Shown in pieces: positions 41,401-51,249 of a DNA stretch of 64,000 nucleotides (the stretch's first letter is position 1; each line of letters starts with the position of its first letter). This DNA comes from Diplonema japonicum (taxonomy: Eukaryota; Euglenozoa; Diplonemea; Diplonemida; Diplonemidae). The notes below the pieces were generated by a model. It searched no databases, was not told the DNA's origin, and was given only the letters and a program-made list of their open reading frames with translations. The DNA lies in the NCBI GenBank assembly GCA_964019335.1, contig OZ025723.1, forward strand, positions 62,001 to 126,000, written 5' to 3'. A program made the position numbers and the translations under genes.

Positions 41401-44400
41401 GGGCCTCGCGTTGCAGGGAGTGCTTCGATGTTGTGTCCCGTTCGACCGTGTACAGGACACTTCTTGTTTATTGGTGCGAATGGCGGCAGAATACCCGGTT
41501 GGGACCGCTTCTCTCCACCACCACCGTCGCATCTAAAAGAACATGTGTGAAAGTCCGTGGATGGATCAAGATCACGGATGTGAACACAGTTGCAGTACGT
41601 GAGGCTAAAGCCGCCTTCGAATCAACAACACACACCGAACTCTCGTTGAGCAAACACGCGAAAACACCGCCGAACCTCGATCTCAGATCGAAACGTGTTA
41701 CCGTGGCGAAGGACCATGTCATCGAAGGCTACGAAACAGTGCACGTCTACCCAACCACGGTTTTCCTGATACAAAAAAACGCCGTATTGACGTTGAGACC
41801 TGTCAAACTTGTATTGAACAATGTGAGAAGCCTTGAAAGATGCGCTCTAGGAGGCGGGAAAATATCGGTGCACCAAGAAACCGTCGTCGAAAGGAACACA
41901 ACACCGTCTTCTTTGTTTGGCGTTTTCAACGCTCTGAACATAACTGTTACGTCAGCTGTTCGGGTGGACGTGGCAACAAGCTTCTTGAAGCTGACAATGG
42001 GTGTCGAGGTAAGGCAGGCGAAGGACGTACTCGAGGTGGAATGGAGGAATCTAAACGGGTCTGTCAGAGACGACATAAGGTTTTCGTTGGAACACGGACA
42101 CGCAAGGCTTGAACCGGGAAGTAAAACTGGGTGTTTAAAGAGCATCGTGCTGCTCTACAACGATTTCTACGAACTCCGAACCGTTAAGAACGGTGCAACC
42201 CTCGACGGCAACCACCTGGAAATCCCGTTTTGCGTCAGGTACAGAACGGGGCTCCTCGGCACCGAATGGAGCTCTGTCTTGGAAACCCAAACATGGCACG
42301 GTACCCTGAGCCGAAAGGGCGTCCGATTCAACTGTAACAACATCGCGGCAAATGTCACCCCCCATCTTGCCAACACATTCGTGACACAGCCCATTGTCAC
42401 CATATGCAACTTAACCGGGATGCTGATGCGTGTTGCGAACCACCCCGACCCGATCTGTTCGAAACCGATGGACGTGGTTCTGAAGAAACCTGTCGTCGTG
42501 TTTGACTTTCAAACCTGGAAATACCCTGTGTTTCTACGACCTCACAGCAGCTTGTCTGTGGTTGAGGTTGTAAAGGTAGCGGGTCATGTAATATACATAG
42601 AAGTGTTGAGGGAAGAAGGGTGCTTTAGAATCCGGCTCACATCGCGGTACGTGTTTGTGAATGAATCGGACGAGAGCATCTCTGTCAAGGCGTGGTTCGG
42701 TGATACAGAGCCGTTTCGAGTAGAGGTCCCCGGGAAGGCAGTTCGATGCGTTCCTTTGCGTGTTATTCCAACCGACACGCTTTCTCCCGGTATCTCTGTT
42801 GAGATCTCCCCCGAGAGCTTGAAGAACAAGACCTCGTCGGTCTTTCTCACCCCAGGCTCCTTCGGGACCCTTCCGTCCTCTCCTTCCACGTACCTTTTCT
42901 GCCGTTGCGTTCAAAAACTGTATCAGGAAATCTCGTTCTCGCCTGTTTTAACCGTGTGCAACAGGTCCCCTGTGGTGTTGTCTGTTTATTTAGGTAACGG
43001 ACGCGACCCGGTGGGCCTCCCTGTTAAAAAACCCGTTTCTGTGGAGACCGTGAACGCCAGCCGTGGCTTTGAAGCTGTGTTTGAGTACAACGGTGTGAAG
43101 AGCAACGTGTTTAAAATGGAACATCAGAAGACAGAGGCGAAACAAGAGGTTGTGTTCGGCACGCTTCCCGCGAAACTGTTTGTTGAAGCTGTGAGCGGGT
43201 CGAAGGGAGTCTACATGACAATACGGGCCGCCGCGTGGGTTCGCAACGAAACAGAGTACCGCGTGAAGGTCGGGAACGGGGTCGAGATCGAGCAGAGCGG
43301 CCTGGTACTTTGGAACAACGACAGAATCGTGATCGACGAAACGCTGCCTGTGTGGGTGCGACACAGCAACAACGTAACCACAATACGACCGGAGTGGGTG
43401 GTTGTGAACCGGACCAGCGAGGCGCTGTGGGTCAGGGATGATCGCGAGTGTTTACTGACACCAGGAGACGTGTTCCATCCGAAAGCCGTTCAAACTTCTG
43501 TTTCGCTGACGCGATCGAACTGGCTACCAATCGACTTCACTGTAGGAGACCACTGGGTCTTCCTACCCACCCCTGTCTTGACAAAGGTGCACACCGACCG
43601 CGGGTCCATCACCATCGACCTCACCACCGCACACCTCGACGTTGAAAACGACACGTTCCACACAATCTCGTTAAACGGTGTTGAAATCCCTCAATTCTCG
43701 TCAGGACATTGCTATCCTGTGAACGGGGTGGTGTCTCTACAGGTGATGCCATGTGGTGAGGTGTTCCCTGTCAACATCTCGGGAAGAAAATCCGGGTACA
43801 TCTCCCAGTGTGAGGTGGAATGGAAAACCGTGTGGGCCTCGGGAAGGACCAGGGTCATCGTCTCTCACGTGGCAAACGGAGGAAAATGGAGGGAGAACAC
43901 AATGGAGGTCACGCTCACAGGAAACGGTTCAGTGGCATTGTTTCTAAACAGAGAGATCGGGCACGCAGTGTTCGAAGGGTGCGAGACAGCCCTACAGTAC
44001 AACAACGGTTTCTTTTCAGCACAGATTGTTGCGGAGGCAGTCTCCGTGACGTCGAACAGCGTCGTGGTGGCGAGAGGCGAAGGGTTCCGCGGGAAGCTCA
44101 CCGACTTCTGTGTTGAGACCCCAGCGAAATTCTACGCTTCGTCGTTGCAAAGCCACTGCGACTCGCTGTGGATATACGCAACTGACTTTGCGTTGCAGGG
44201 TTTCCACCAGTTCTTCGCGGAGTTCGCGAAATTCTCATCTGTTGCACAAAGCCGACCAGCTCCACCATCACCTTCCATCAAACTCGACAGAATCCTGCTC
44301 TCCGAGATCCCTGTCACACTGTCCTACGAACCCAGCGGAACGTCTTTCACTCAGTCTTTGAAAAGCGTGGACAAGGCACATCTGAGCTTGAGGCCGTTGC

Positions 44401-45875
44401 ACGTCCACGATGTCGAGACTACTCTCGTGCAGTTTCTTTCCATTCTGAACACACATTATTCGCAACAGTCGATTCTGGAACTGCTTTCGGTGGCGGGGTC
44501 CTTGGACATTGTGGGAAACCCTTTGGGGTTGATAACAGACGTCCAACAAGGGATCACCGACATGCTCCACGAACCATTGTTAGGCTCGGCTGAAGAAGGG
44601 ATAACAGGTTTCGTCGAAGGCGTGGCGAGGGGCTTGGGCTCAGCAGGGAGGCACACCGTCGGCGGAGCCGCAAATACAGTCCGACGGTTTGCAAAAGGCG
44701 TTGGCTGCACGGCCGCAACGCTGACCATGGACGGAGCATACATAACACGAAGAAGGGAGCGTGGGCAAGAAAAGGTGACGGGCGTTGTTCAAGGTCTTGT
44801 CAAAGGAACCAAAGCCATCGGAAGCGGGATATCAGAAAGCACCCTGGGTGTTGTTACCACACCCTTAGAAGGACTCCGCCATGCCGGCCTTCCCGGCGTC
44901 GCTGCAGGCATTGTAAAAGGCATCATCAGCGCACCCGTCAAACTTGCAACTGGCGCCATCGATGGTGTGAGCAGTGCAGCTGAGGGAATCCATGTGACCA
45001 TGCTTCCATGTGAGCAGCCGAACGCCCACTTACGGCTTCCACACGTGATGGTGAACTCGCTCATCTCAGATTATTCAAACGATTCTTCTGCCGCGTACCA
45101 TCTAGCTCAAAACCTGTACCCGCACGACAGGCACAGTATGGTGCTTGTTCTGCGCACTCCGAACGTCTTCTTTACGAACACGCTGATCGCAGTGTGCGAT
45201 GCGTCATGGAAGGGGGTGGTGTCGTCCGTGCTTTATACATGTATCGTTGATGTTGTCCCGTCAGGCGAGTCAAGCTTGCTGTTGTACTTATACAAAGACG
45301 ATGAGGAACCACTACATATCGATGTACCTGAAGGACAGTGGCACAGGGTAATGGGCGTTCTAAGACGGTTTCTCACACGGGGTGTGATGGAGAAGGCAGT
45401 TGTCGATGGTTTCGTGGTAGAAACAAACGAAGACATGATGGACATGGCGGTGCCGCCGCAAGGAAGCGTTTGGCTTGGAGAATGGGAAGGCTGCCGTAGA
45501 AAATGCGGAGAACAACCGGAAACCGTGAACGTCGAGTGGGTTGAGGAGCCACCCGACACCAAAGCATTGTCGATGCAAGAAGTCAGGGAGCTGGAAATCT
45601 TTGAGAACCAGACCAGCTTCGGGTTCGGCTACTCCGCTTCCTTTTGGACGGATCGCTACGGGAAGACAGCTTCCAAGAACAAGGAGCTGCCCTATCCGTG
45701 GACATGGGCCACCGATTGGTACCTGGACAGCAACACAGCAGCGTCAAACGAAGGGTGGCTGTACTCCTACGCCGCGACCTCTTCACAATGGTACCGCCGC
45801 CCTTCAATGTTCACATACAACCGAAGGAGGAAATGGGCCCGCTACGGCCTTATGGCACAATCAGTTACACACTAA
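38418..45875 (+). CDS. VPS13-family bridge-like lipid transfer protein
   Basis: 2485 residues, intronless. The N-terminal chorein domain (1-110) reads LKGLKVKLAEGKVTLKNVRL and LNIPWKSLKKEAVAVHL. A very long beta-rich region follows, as in the RBG-repeat groove of the family. The C-terminal VPS13 signature is near 2030-2200, beginning GNPLGLITDVQQGITDML and continuing with Gly-rich amphipathic repeats. The end (2394-2480) is a DysF-like region with paired Trp/Arg (RRRKWAR). The family moves bulk phospholipid between membranes at contact sites. The protein is shorter than human VPS13A-D but within the protist range. It starts only five bases after an overlapping mini-uORF. Confidence 0.9.
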   Translation: MNRIAATALEQIAREYIEDVDLKGLKVKLAEGKVTLKNVRLRKDCLIGLDYPVDVEEGVAEEVYLNIPWKSLKKEAVAVHLCGVEFCVRIMDWRDACDVAKFQDIMKVFVRNTVEQIARRMQPSKGTPSLKDTILANVALTVTNITIHISTMTQTTLSLKAPSFTFQTCDSNWQPSFVISPVHRLARISGVTLHLNDAQCNPSPFTVTCHLEETKDYLLSSKISIHPENPVLLLSSSNLFELKGLMDTVLNFSDYSRWVKAKSYLGGNQRCFQTVVKTVILANRMQRRKRGTPAESFFEDYRTLLEKMEQKQKIFGGKRKMSVLRKMKSFYEMYLPLRWVVMAASFPAGSAAPDLNADHDRSCKLHDASIKLINPTLEITDLDATIQVATLDVTAKMGVTWVDAAFCGESIAVRHVKNNFRSKHINGSIVQDPINDTTPEFRISVHVGKTSGTWVGIPPLPPASFGPDNHFQGGSLPSMCVEAKISDVSIMGEKEDVDIAVPNGARIRYKNLNRGEEPIFEAVLGMFRGGLQSVLAVEGDGVVATLTSVSVKDISVALLDEGRRLATATAENTKLHFFKAIQADRLLIRTAGTVLCNVANKVVINFLDKTRWTAALGSASITYKQPLVDHIALHAARVYRDLSFPSTVPTVTPGITANLDEVIFTQPLHGVLRCTGITVKSQGGGIVNKILVEIVEAVGDGDDAMQSNKIAIKAIQGEVQYTTGYLGKIEGSVTCGEISAKVSVKQGTTTTTGQRPRLNSKRVSLVASVRRLSVKTAHNTELCCEAVYFNLHKTPCVMTTDLTCAKSYVTGPVTMSLMSLNPSRTRPHSEPLFSPLPEPPIAVSGPAKLDLIASMPLALQNPPHVTLTFKGNVYITAPGVGWTCGKMKLASCGLVWCSKDDPTVGHVVPQRLIFKQGFRYQKLPLRMARAELESNGSKTLFAFECTAECKKLIAAVDSEREGWLKTKAGSVLTVQSWVLSRFYKFWMRRTIISKRASRCRECFDVVSRSTVYRTLLVYWCEWRQNTRLGPLLSTTTVASKRTCVKVRGWIKITDVNTVAVREAKAAFESTTHTELSLSKHAKTPPNLDLRSKRVTVAKDHVIEGYETVHVYPTTVFLIQKNAVLTLRPVKLVLNNVRSLERCALGGGKISVHQETVVERNTTPSSLFGVFNALNITVTSAVRVDVATSFLKLTMGVEVRQAKDVLEVEWRNLNGSVRDDIRFSLEHGHARLEPGSKTGCLKSIVLLYNDFYELRTVKNGATLDGNHLEIPFCVRYRTGLLGTEWSSVLETQTWHGTLSRKGVRFNCNNIAANVTPHLANTFVTQPIVTICNLTGMLMRVANHPDPICSKPMDVVLKKPVVVFDFQTWKYPVFLRPHSSLSVVEVVKVAGHVIYIEVLREEGCFRIRLTSRYVFVNESDESISVKAWFGDTEPFRVEVPGKAVRCVPLRVIPTDTLSPGISVEISPESLKNKTSSVFLTPGSFGTLPSSPSTYLFCRCVQKLYQEISFSPVLTVCNRSPVVLSVYLGNGRDPVGLPVKKPVSVETVNASRGFEAVFEYNGVKSNVFKMEHQKTEAKQEVVFGTLPAKLFVEAVSGSKGVYMTIRAAAWVRNETEYRVKVGNGVEIEQSGLVLWNNDRIVIDETLPVWVRHSNNVTTIRPEWVVVNRTSEALWVRDDRECLLTPGDVFHPKAVQTSVSLTRSNWLPIDFTVGDHWVFLPTPVLTKVHTDRGSITIDLTTAHLDVENDTFHTISLNGVEIPQFSSGHCYPVNGVVSLQVMPCGEVFPVNISGRKSGYISQCEVEWKTVWASGRTRVIVSHVANGGKWRENTMEVTLTGNGSVALFLNREIGHAVFEGCETALQYNNGFFSAQIVAEAVSVTSNSVVVARGEGFRGKLTDFCVETPAKFYASSLQSHCDSLWIYATDFALQGFHQFFAEFAKFSSVAQSRPAPPSPSIKLDRILLSEIPVTLSYEPSGTSFTQSLKSVDKAHLSLRPLHVHDVETTLVQFLSILNTHYSQQSILELLSVAGSLDIVGNPLGLITDVQQGITDMLHEPLLGSAEEGITGFVEGVARGLGSAGRHTVGGAANTVRRFAKGVGCTAATLTMDGAYITRRRERGQEKVTGVVQGLVKGTKAIGSGISESTLGVVTTPLEGLRHAGLPGVAAGIVKGIISAPVKLATGAIDGVSSAAEGIHVTMLPCEQPNAHLRLPHVMVNSLISDYSNDSSAAYHLAQNLYPHDRHSMVLVLRTPNVFFTNTLIAVCDASWKGVVSSVLYTCIVDVVPSGESSLLLYLYKDDEEPLHIDVPEGQWHRVMGVLRRFLTRGVMEKAVVDGFVVETNEDMMDMAVPPQGSVWLGEWEGCRRKCGEQPETVNVEWVEEPPDTKALSMQEVRELEIFENQTSFGFGYSASFWTDRYGKTASKNKELPYPWTWATDWYLDSNTAASNEGWLYSYAATSSQWYRRPSMFTYNRRRKWARYGLMAQSVTH

Positions 45876-45917
45876 GTCAACCTTTTCTTTTTTCTTTTTT
45901 TTTTTCTTCTTTTTTAG

Positions 45918-45923
45918 AATAAA
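45918..45923 (+). terminator. Possible poly(A) signal AATAAA for VPS13
   Basis: 43 nt after the stop codon, in an A/T-rich segment. Only about 100 nt separate this stop from the next gene's ATG. Confidence 0.3.
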
Positions 45924-45977
45924 CTTTAATAAAATAATATAACCCAACAAATTAGGTATGAAGAGAGGGGGGTTAAT

Positions 45978-46946
45978 ATGAATTTTAAATGGATGCTGGT
46001 GGTGATGTGGTTCGTAGGCATGGCGTGGTTGGTGTGGTCAGACAGTTTAGGTCTTGGAGCTGACGAGGACAGAACATCCCCTAAAGCAGCGCGTAAAAAA
46101 AAAGATACAGTTGTAGTAGGGGTCTTCCCATCCACCGTAGACAGAGACAGACACACACAACGGATAGACACTATCCAACGAACGTGGGGAAGCGGCATGA
46201 AGCTTGGTTTCTTAGGACAAACCGACTTCACGCCACCAGCGAACATGACAAACCTGCACACCGGCGCTTCAGAAGTCATCAAATTCATGATCGAAGCAAG
46301 CTTAGAGAAATACCCGGATCTACAGTGGTGGGTGAAGGCTGACGATTTAACGTTCATCATCCCAAGCAACTTGGAGTTGTTCTTGGAAGGCCGTGACCCG
46401 AATGATGTCCAATTGCTGGGAAGGCGGCTGAGAATGCCGGGAGGTGAAATTTTCTGTTCAGGGGGAGCAGGTTATGTGCTGAGCAGGGGGGCACTGAAGC
46501 ACATCCTGACGAATTGGGAGAAATGCAAGGGTTCGGGTTGGTTCGCAAAGGAAGGCGGCGATATAGCATTTGCACAATGTCTTCCTAAAGAAGCTATTAT
46601 CGACACGAGAGACGAGAGCGGAGCTGAAAGGTTCAGCGCGTACAACCCACAACGAACCATGTCCGGCGCTGTGGACAACTGGTACCGGGAGTACACCCCA
46701 TGGTACTCCATCCCAAAAGGGCTTGCCTGTTGCTCCCCAAATATTATCACCTTTCATTATGTGGAATATGGGGAGGCCCACGCGCTGCACACCATCTTCA
46801 TCCACAAAAAGGAATACCTGGAGAAATCAGACACTTTAAGACTTGCTATATGGCCTAAGAACCCACCTCAAAGGTCTGGGTACTCGACCATGCCAACGAG
46901 CAACGACCCCATGTGGGATTTGCTGCTGAAGCATATTAAGACATGA
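45978..46946 (+). CDS. Fringe/C1GalT-like (GT31) glycosyltransferase, type II membrane protein
   Basis: 322 residues. An N-terminal signal anchor (MLVVMWFVGMAWLVW) and Lys-rich stem precede a GT31-type domain. Its blocks are RHTQRIDTIQRTW, WWVKADDLTFII at the DxD site, and FCSGGAGYVLSRGALK. The last is the Fringe/C1GALT1 signature. The usual DDD triad reads DDL, and the distal acidic motif is GGDIAFAQC rather than EDV. Metal binding is probable but not certain. A Golgi role adding beta-linked sugar to a glycoprotein O-glycan is inferred. Intronless. Confidence 0.75.
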   Translation: MNFKWMLVVMWFVGMAWLVWSDSLGLGADEDRTSPKAARKKKDTVVVGVFPSTVDRDRHTQRIDTIQRTWGSGMKLGFLGQTDFTPPANMTNLHTGASEVIKFMIEASLEKYPDLQWWVKADDLTFIIPSNLELFLEGRDPNDVQLLGRRLRMPGGEIFCSGGAGYVLSRGALKHILTNWEKCKGSGWFAKEGGDIAFAQCLPKEAIIDTRDESGAERFSAYNPQRTMSGAVDNWYREYTPWYSIPKGLACCSPNIITFHYVEYGEAHALHTIFIHKKEYLEKSDTLRLAIWPKNPPQRSGYSTMPTSNDPMWDLLLKHIKT

Positions 46947-47794
46947 GGAAAAAGAACAAAAAAAAAAAAAAAAAAAAAAAAAATAGGGGAAGGGGGGAGA
47001 CCATGCTTCTTCATCTAGGCAGGCGAGAACTTTGTTGTTGTTCCCTTGCCCATGTGGGGGTTTGGTTTTAGAGGAAAAGAAGAAGGGGAGAAAAAAAAAA
47101 AAAAAAAAGGGGAACCAAAAAAAAAAAAGAAGATAACGAAAAAAAAGGGGAGGGGGGAGAGGCAACCATGATCTGGAAACTGAAAGCAAAAGAAGCGGAA
47201 ACAAAAAAAAAAGAAAAAAAAACCCCCCCCCTGCTCGGTGACGAAATGGGTTGCTTAGATTCAAGGATCTCCTTTTGTGAGCAGATTTTGACGTTAATCG
47301 GATTCTCCAGATTCTGGCCTTTTTTCGGACTGATCAAAAGCATTTACATCGGAATGAATATTATGCCAAATCCCCCCCACCACCCCACCCTCTCTTTTTT
47401 TTTTCCGAGCGAGCAAGCTCAGTTTAGTTTTTAGATTTAGTTTTTTCGATTTCTTTACTCATTATGCACAATTAACAAAAACCGTTCTTGTCTAGAGGGG
47501 GTGGGGGGGAGAGGGACATCTCCTTAAGCACAGTTTAAATTTTATTCATCTTACGGACACCATTATTATTATTTTTTTAAAAAAAAAAATAGAAGAAAAC
47601 AATGAAGGTATCCCCCCCCCCCCCCCCACCTTTATCTCGCTCTCAAAAAAAAAAAAGAAAAATAATGTGATCACCTAAGTTGCTTGCTTTTATCATATTC
47701 ACAAAAAAAGAGAAGAAGAAAAAAACACCATCGCAGCGACCCCAGGGGTTGGGGTACAACAGGGGTAGTAACACACACGAAAAATCCCCGAAAC

Positions 47795-47825
<31 letters not shown>

Positions 47826-47830
47826 AAGAA
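46947..47830. repeat. Intergenic low-complexity region
   Basis: 884 nt with several long A runs, G runs and a C run of about 15 (near 47613-47628). A mixed island at 47230-47370 contains an ORF beginning at 47168 that is mostly Lys then unremarkable. It is not accepted as a gene. The final A run ends at a GAAAGAA leader before the ATG. Confidence 0.6.
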
Positions 47831-50565
47831 ATGCCGCCACAACAGAGGCCTCAACAAAGGAGGCACAGCAAAGGGGAAAGGAGAAACAATGTGGGGAAGG
47901 CTGGGTGGAAACCGGACAGCTCCACAAGATCCTGTTTGGGCTGCAAGGCAAGGTTTTCACTGACGCTAAGAAAACACCACTGCAGACGGTGCGGAAACAT
48001 CTTCTGCAAAAACTGCGCCGCGGAGAGAAGGGTCCTCCACCAAAAGTACGGATACGGAAGCACCCCTCAAAGACAATGCAAATTATGCACCTCCTTCGAC
48101 GAACAACTACTGGAAATACAGCTAGACGAAGCAGAAGGAAGAACTGCACTGCAAGAAAAGAATTTCGTGACGTGGCAGACACCGGTTTTACAAATTATAT
48201 CCGGGTTGATACTGGCGGCGACGCCCAATATAAGCACGGAGGTGAATTCTCCCCATCACACCCCGTCTCCTGTACTCGACGAACCAGGCTTAAATAAGGC
48301 TCCCACGACACCCCGTGAATCGAGCCCGGAACCGGTATCAAGTGAATTATTATCGCAACAACGAACCAAGGATTTATTTATCGACCCAGCATTGATTAAA
48401 GCCGCGTTGGGGTTCGTAACAACACTGTCATCGGCGGGAACGAACCTGCAACGAGATCGACGGTTGAACTTGAAATACCAAAAAGCGATTTTTTCGCAAC
48501 CGGAGGTCACGGCTTACTTCGCAACGAGCTTTCCATCTGTTGACATCGATGTTTTCTGGGAAATCTTGAAACGTGCGTCAGTTTTCGACCACGTTACGGA
48601 GAAGTGCTATCGGTTCAACGAGGCCATCGTTTCAAAATGCAAGGATTTATATGTTGACGATGACACCCCTATCATAGTCGGTTCCGTCGTTGTTGAAAAA
48701 TCCGAGCAGAGCTGCGAGTATTGTGTCATCGAGATGAACGCCATCGAAGGCACCGCGATTTTGTTGAAACTCGATTCAACAACGTTCACGAAAAACATCC
48801 TCGACCTTGAAATCTCACCCTTCAGCGGTGTCACCGCTGCATTGCCCAAATTACTTTGCGGGACCGTGTTGGATTTAGATGGGGAACCCGTCGAACTCGG
48901 TGATCTTCGACCTGAATTTATCAGAACGGTTCTGCTGTTCATGAAGCATGTCACACACAATTTGTTAGGCGAGAATACAATTAGCATGAAAATGTTTCCC
49001 GACAGTTTCATCGGCGAGGCCACTGTGGAGTGGCTAACCACTTCATGGGATCTAAGCGAAAACGACGCCGTCGATTTTTGCGAGGTTCTCCACCGTATGG
49101 GTTTTTTCGAATCCGTCGCGGAACGGTCTGTTTTTGACGGAACGTACCAGCTTTTCAAGCCAACCCCGTCCATCTTGAAATCTTTGGAAGACACCATCGA
49201 ACACGTCAAACCGTTAACAAACAAACAAACATCGCTGTCATCAAACGTTTCCGGAAACACCGTTCTGGTAATACAACCAGGGAGAAACCGTCACAGGGAA
49301 GGCCATGTCGTTGACGGCCTCAAAAACGGGATGATTAAAGTACAGTTTTCCAACGGTGATTCATGGGTATTCAGTGACAACGAACTAATCCCATCACCCG
49401 CTGTGGAATGTTTGGAAGTGACAAAAGATGAAGGCGCTGGGTTGACGAACCCCGCGGTGGGCGCATTGGCGAGAATGTTCGCCTCCGGAATGCAACGCCA
49501 CATCAAAAAAATACAATGGCAAGGAACCACCAGGTACACAAACGCATTCAACAGCGACGATGCAATTACATGGTTGTCAAAGGCATTCCCGTCGCTTTCT
49601 ACACCGAACGCAGTGGATGTACTTGAACTTTTACGGTCAGCTGGTTTGTTTTCACACGGAAGCCCTTCAGAAGCAGATTCTCCGATTAAAAAGAACAATT
49701 ATTACAAGTTTCAAATCGGTGCGATGAAGCTTCTCGACCAATATGTAGTTGAAGCAAAAGGGCAGGACACCGACGTTTCAAGGATCCTCCACGAGATTCT
49801 CGTCAAGGGCACCGCTCGGAAAAAACCGCTTTCATCCTCCATAAAGCTTCGAAGGCAGTCGCAGCCCCCTCCACAGTCATCTGTTCTTGATATCGGAATG
49901 GGCGGCTCTTCCATGTTCTCCTCGCCCGCCGGGCGTCGTCGGCCTGGATCGCTTCCCATAAATAGGTACGACGGGTTCACTGACATCCTTAAAGAAGGTT
50001 TTCTGATGAAAAAATCAGACCGTGATGGGACGTGGAGCTTGCAACGATATGTTTTAACATCGGATGGTTCATTAGAACGCCACGCACCGAGGATCAAAGT
50101 CATCAGCGGGACACGGCTGCGAAGGGTTCCTGAAGACGATGGGGATGATATTTGGGTATTTTTTTGGGGAAAAAAAAAAAAAAAAAAAAAATTCTCAGAT
50201 TGAACCGGCGTCGTTTGCTGAAGTCGATGAGCTACTTACTCTTATCGCGCCGGCGACATCGAACGGGTTTCAGCGTGTAAAGAGGGAAGGTGTTGAGGGC
50301 TATATCAGGTGTTATAACTTCACGTCGATCCCGGCTTTGCATTCTTGCATGAGGACCAGCGAAGTGGCTGCTGCGACCTCGTTGGTGCTGCCAAAGGAGG
50401 AGGGTGATAACGAGTCCACGTGGGGCTTTGGTTTGGTATGAATGACGAGAGAGAAAAAAAAAAAGAAAAAAAAAACAGGTGGTCAAAGAGGGTAAACACA
50501 CGCATTACCTCTGTGCCCAAACCAAGGGTGACAGAGACAGGTGGATCAATATGATTCAACAGTGA
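47831..50565 (+). CDS. FYVE-DEP-PH domain protein, two introns
   Basis: Exons 47831-50155, 50199-50435 and 50479-50565 join to 882 residues. A FYVE finger (26-88) has RKHHCRRCG, so PI3P binding on endosomes is expected. Two or three DEP-like winged-helix units follow; clear examples are FPDSFIGEATVEWLTTSW and a later TTRYTNAFNSDDAITWL. A Tudor-like strand segment lies between them (GHVVDGLKNGMIKVQFSNGD). The C terminus is a PH domain starting at about residue 716 (EGFLMKKSDRDGTWSLQRYVL). Both introns cut the PH domain, and its last helix (DRDRWINMIQQ) is encoded by exon 3. That completion confirms the splicing. The start is the ATG after the A-run leader. Confidence 0.88.
50156..50198 (+). 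other. Intron, 43 nt
   Basis: GTATTT to TCTCAG with T8, G4 and an A run. Phase 0; joins two coding frames within the PH domain. Confidence 0.85.
50436..50478 (+). other. Intron, 43 nt
   Basis: GTATGA to AACAG, A/G-rich. The unspliced frame stops at once (GTA TGA), so splicing is needed for the final PH helix. Confidence 0.85.
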
Positions 50566-51249
50566 TTTTTTTTTTTTTTCTCTTTTTTTCAATCCGGAAT
50601 AAAAATATCTTTTTTTTTTTATTTATTTTTTTTTTTTTTTTGCGTTAATGACGATTTAATTGTTAGTACAATTGTTTTTTTTTTTCTCTTTTTTTTTTGA
50701 TCCGTGTTATCTTTTGTATTTGGCTGGCAATGGAAAGAACGGGGGGGAAAAGAAAAAAAAGGAAAATGAAGAAGAAAAAACCATATATTTATCGTCTTTC
50801 CCTCAGTTTTTGTTCCCCCTCCCCCCTTTCTTTCCCCTTTCCTCTGTGCTGTGTCCAGTTTCTTCCATATGCATCTTTAGTATCCTCACTATGTAAAAGG
50901 CCAAAAAAAAAAGAGGGGGGGTAAAAAAAATCTAGTAAAAAGCACTAAAGTAGTGCAAAAGGGATTTTTTTTTTTTTTTCCCTTCCCCTCCCTCAGTTCT
51001 CTCCAAATTATTTTTCCTTTTTTTTTTGGTTTGCTTCGCCCTTCAATTTTTTTTTGTTATTCTTTTTTTTCTTCTCTTCTCTGCGTCATTCTCCCCCCCC
51101 CCCCTTTTTTTTAACCATGACTTGAAACCATTGTTCTTTTTCTTTTTCCGAAAAAGAAACTACGAATTTTTTTGCAAAACCAAAAAAAAAAAAAAAAAAA
51201 ACATGAGAAAAAAAAAAAAAAGGAGGTGGAGAGAAACGAAAAAAAAAAA
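50566..51249. repeat. Intergenic homopolymer region
   Basis: 684 nt, dominated by T runs, with AATAAA at 50598-50603 (33 nt after the stop), then A-rich sequence. The final ten A directly precede the ATG at 51250. No gene is seen. Confidence 0.65.

Noticed and set aside
47168..47434. 88-codon + ORF in a spacer
   Set aside because: Mostly Lys run, then unremarkable sequence; no conserved motif or coding bias.
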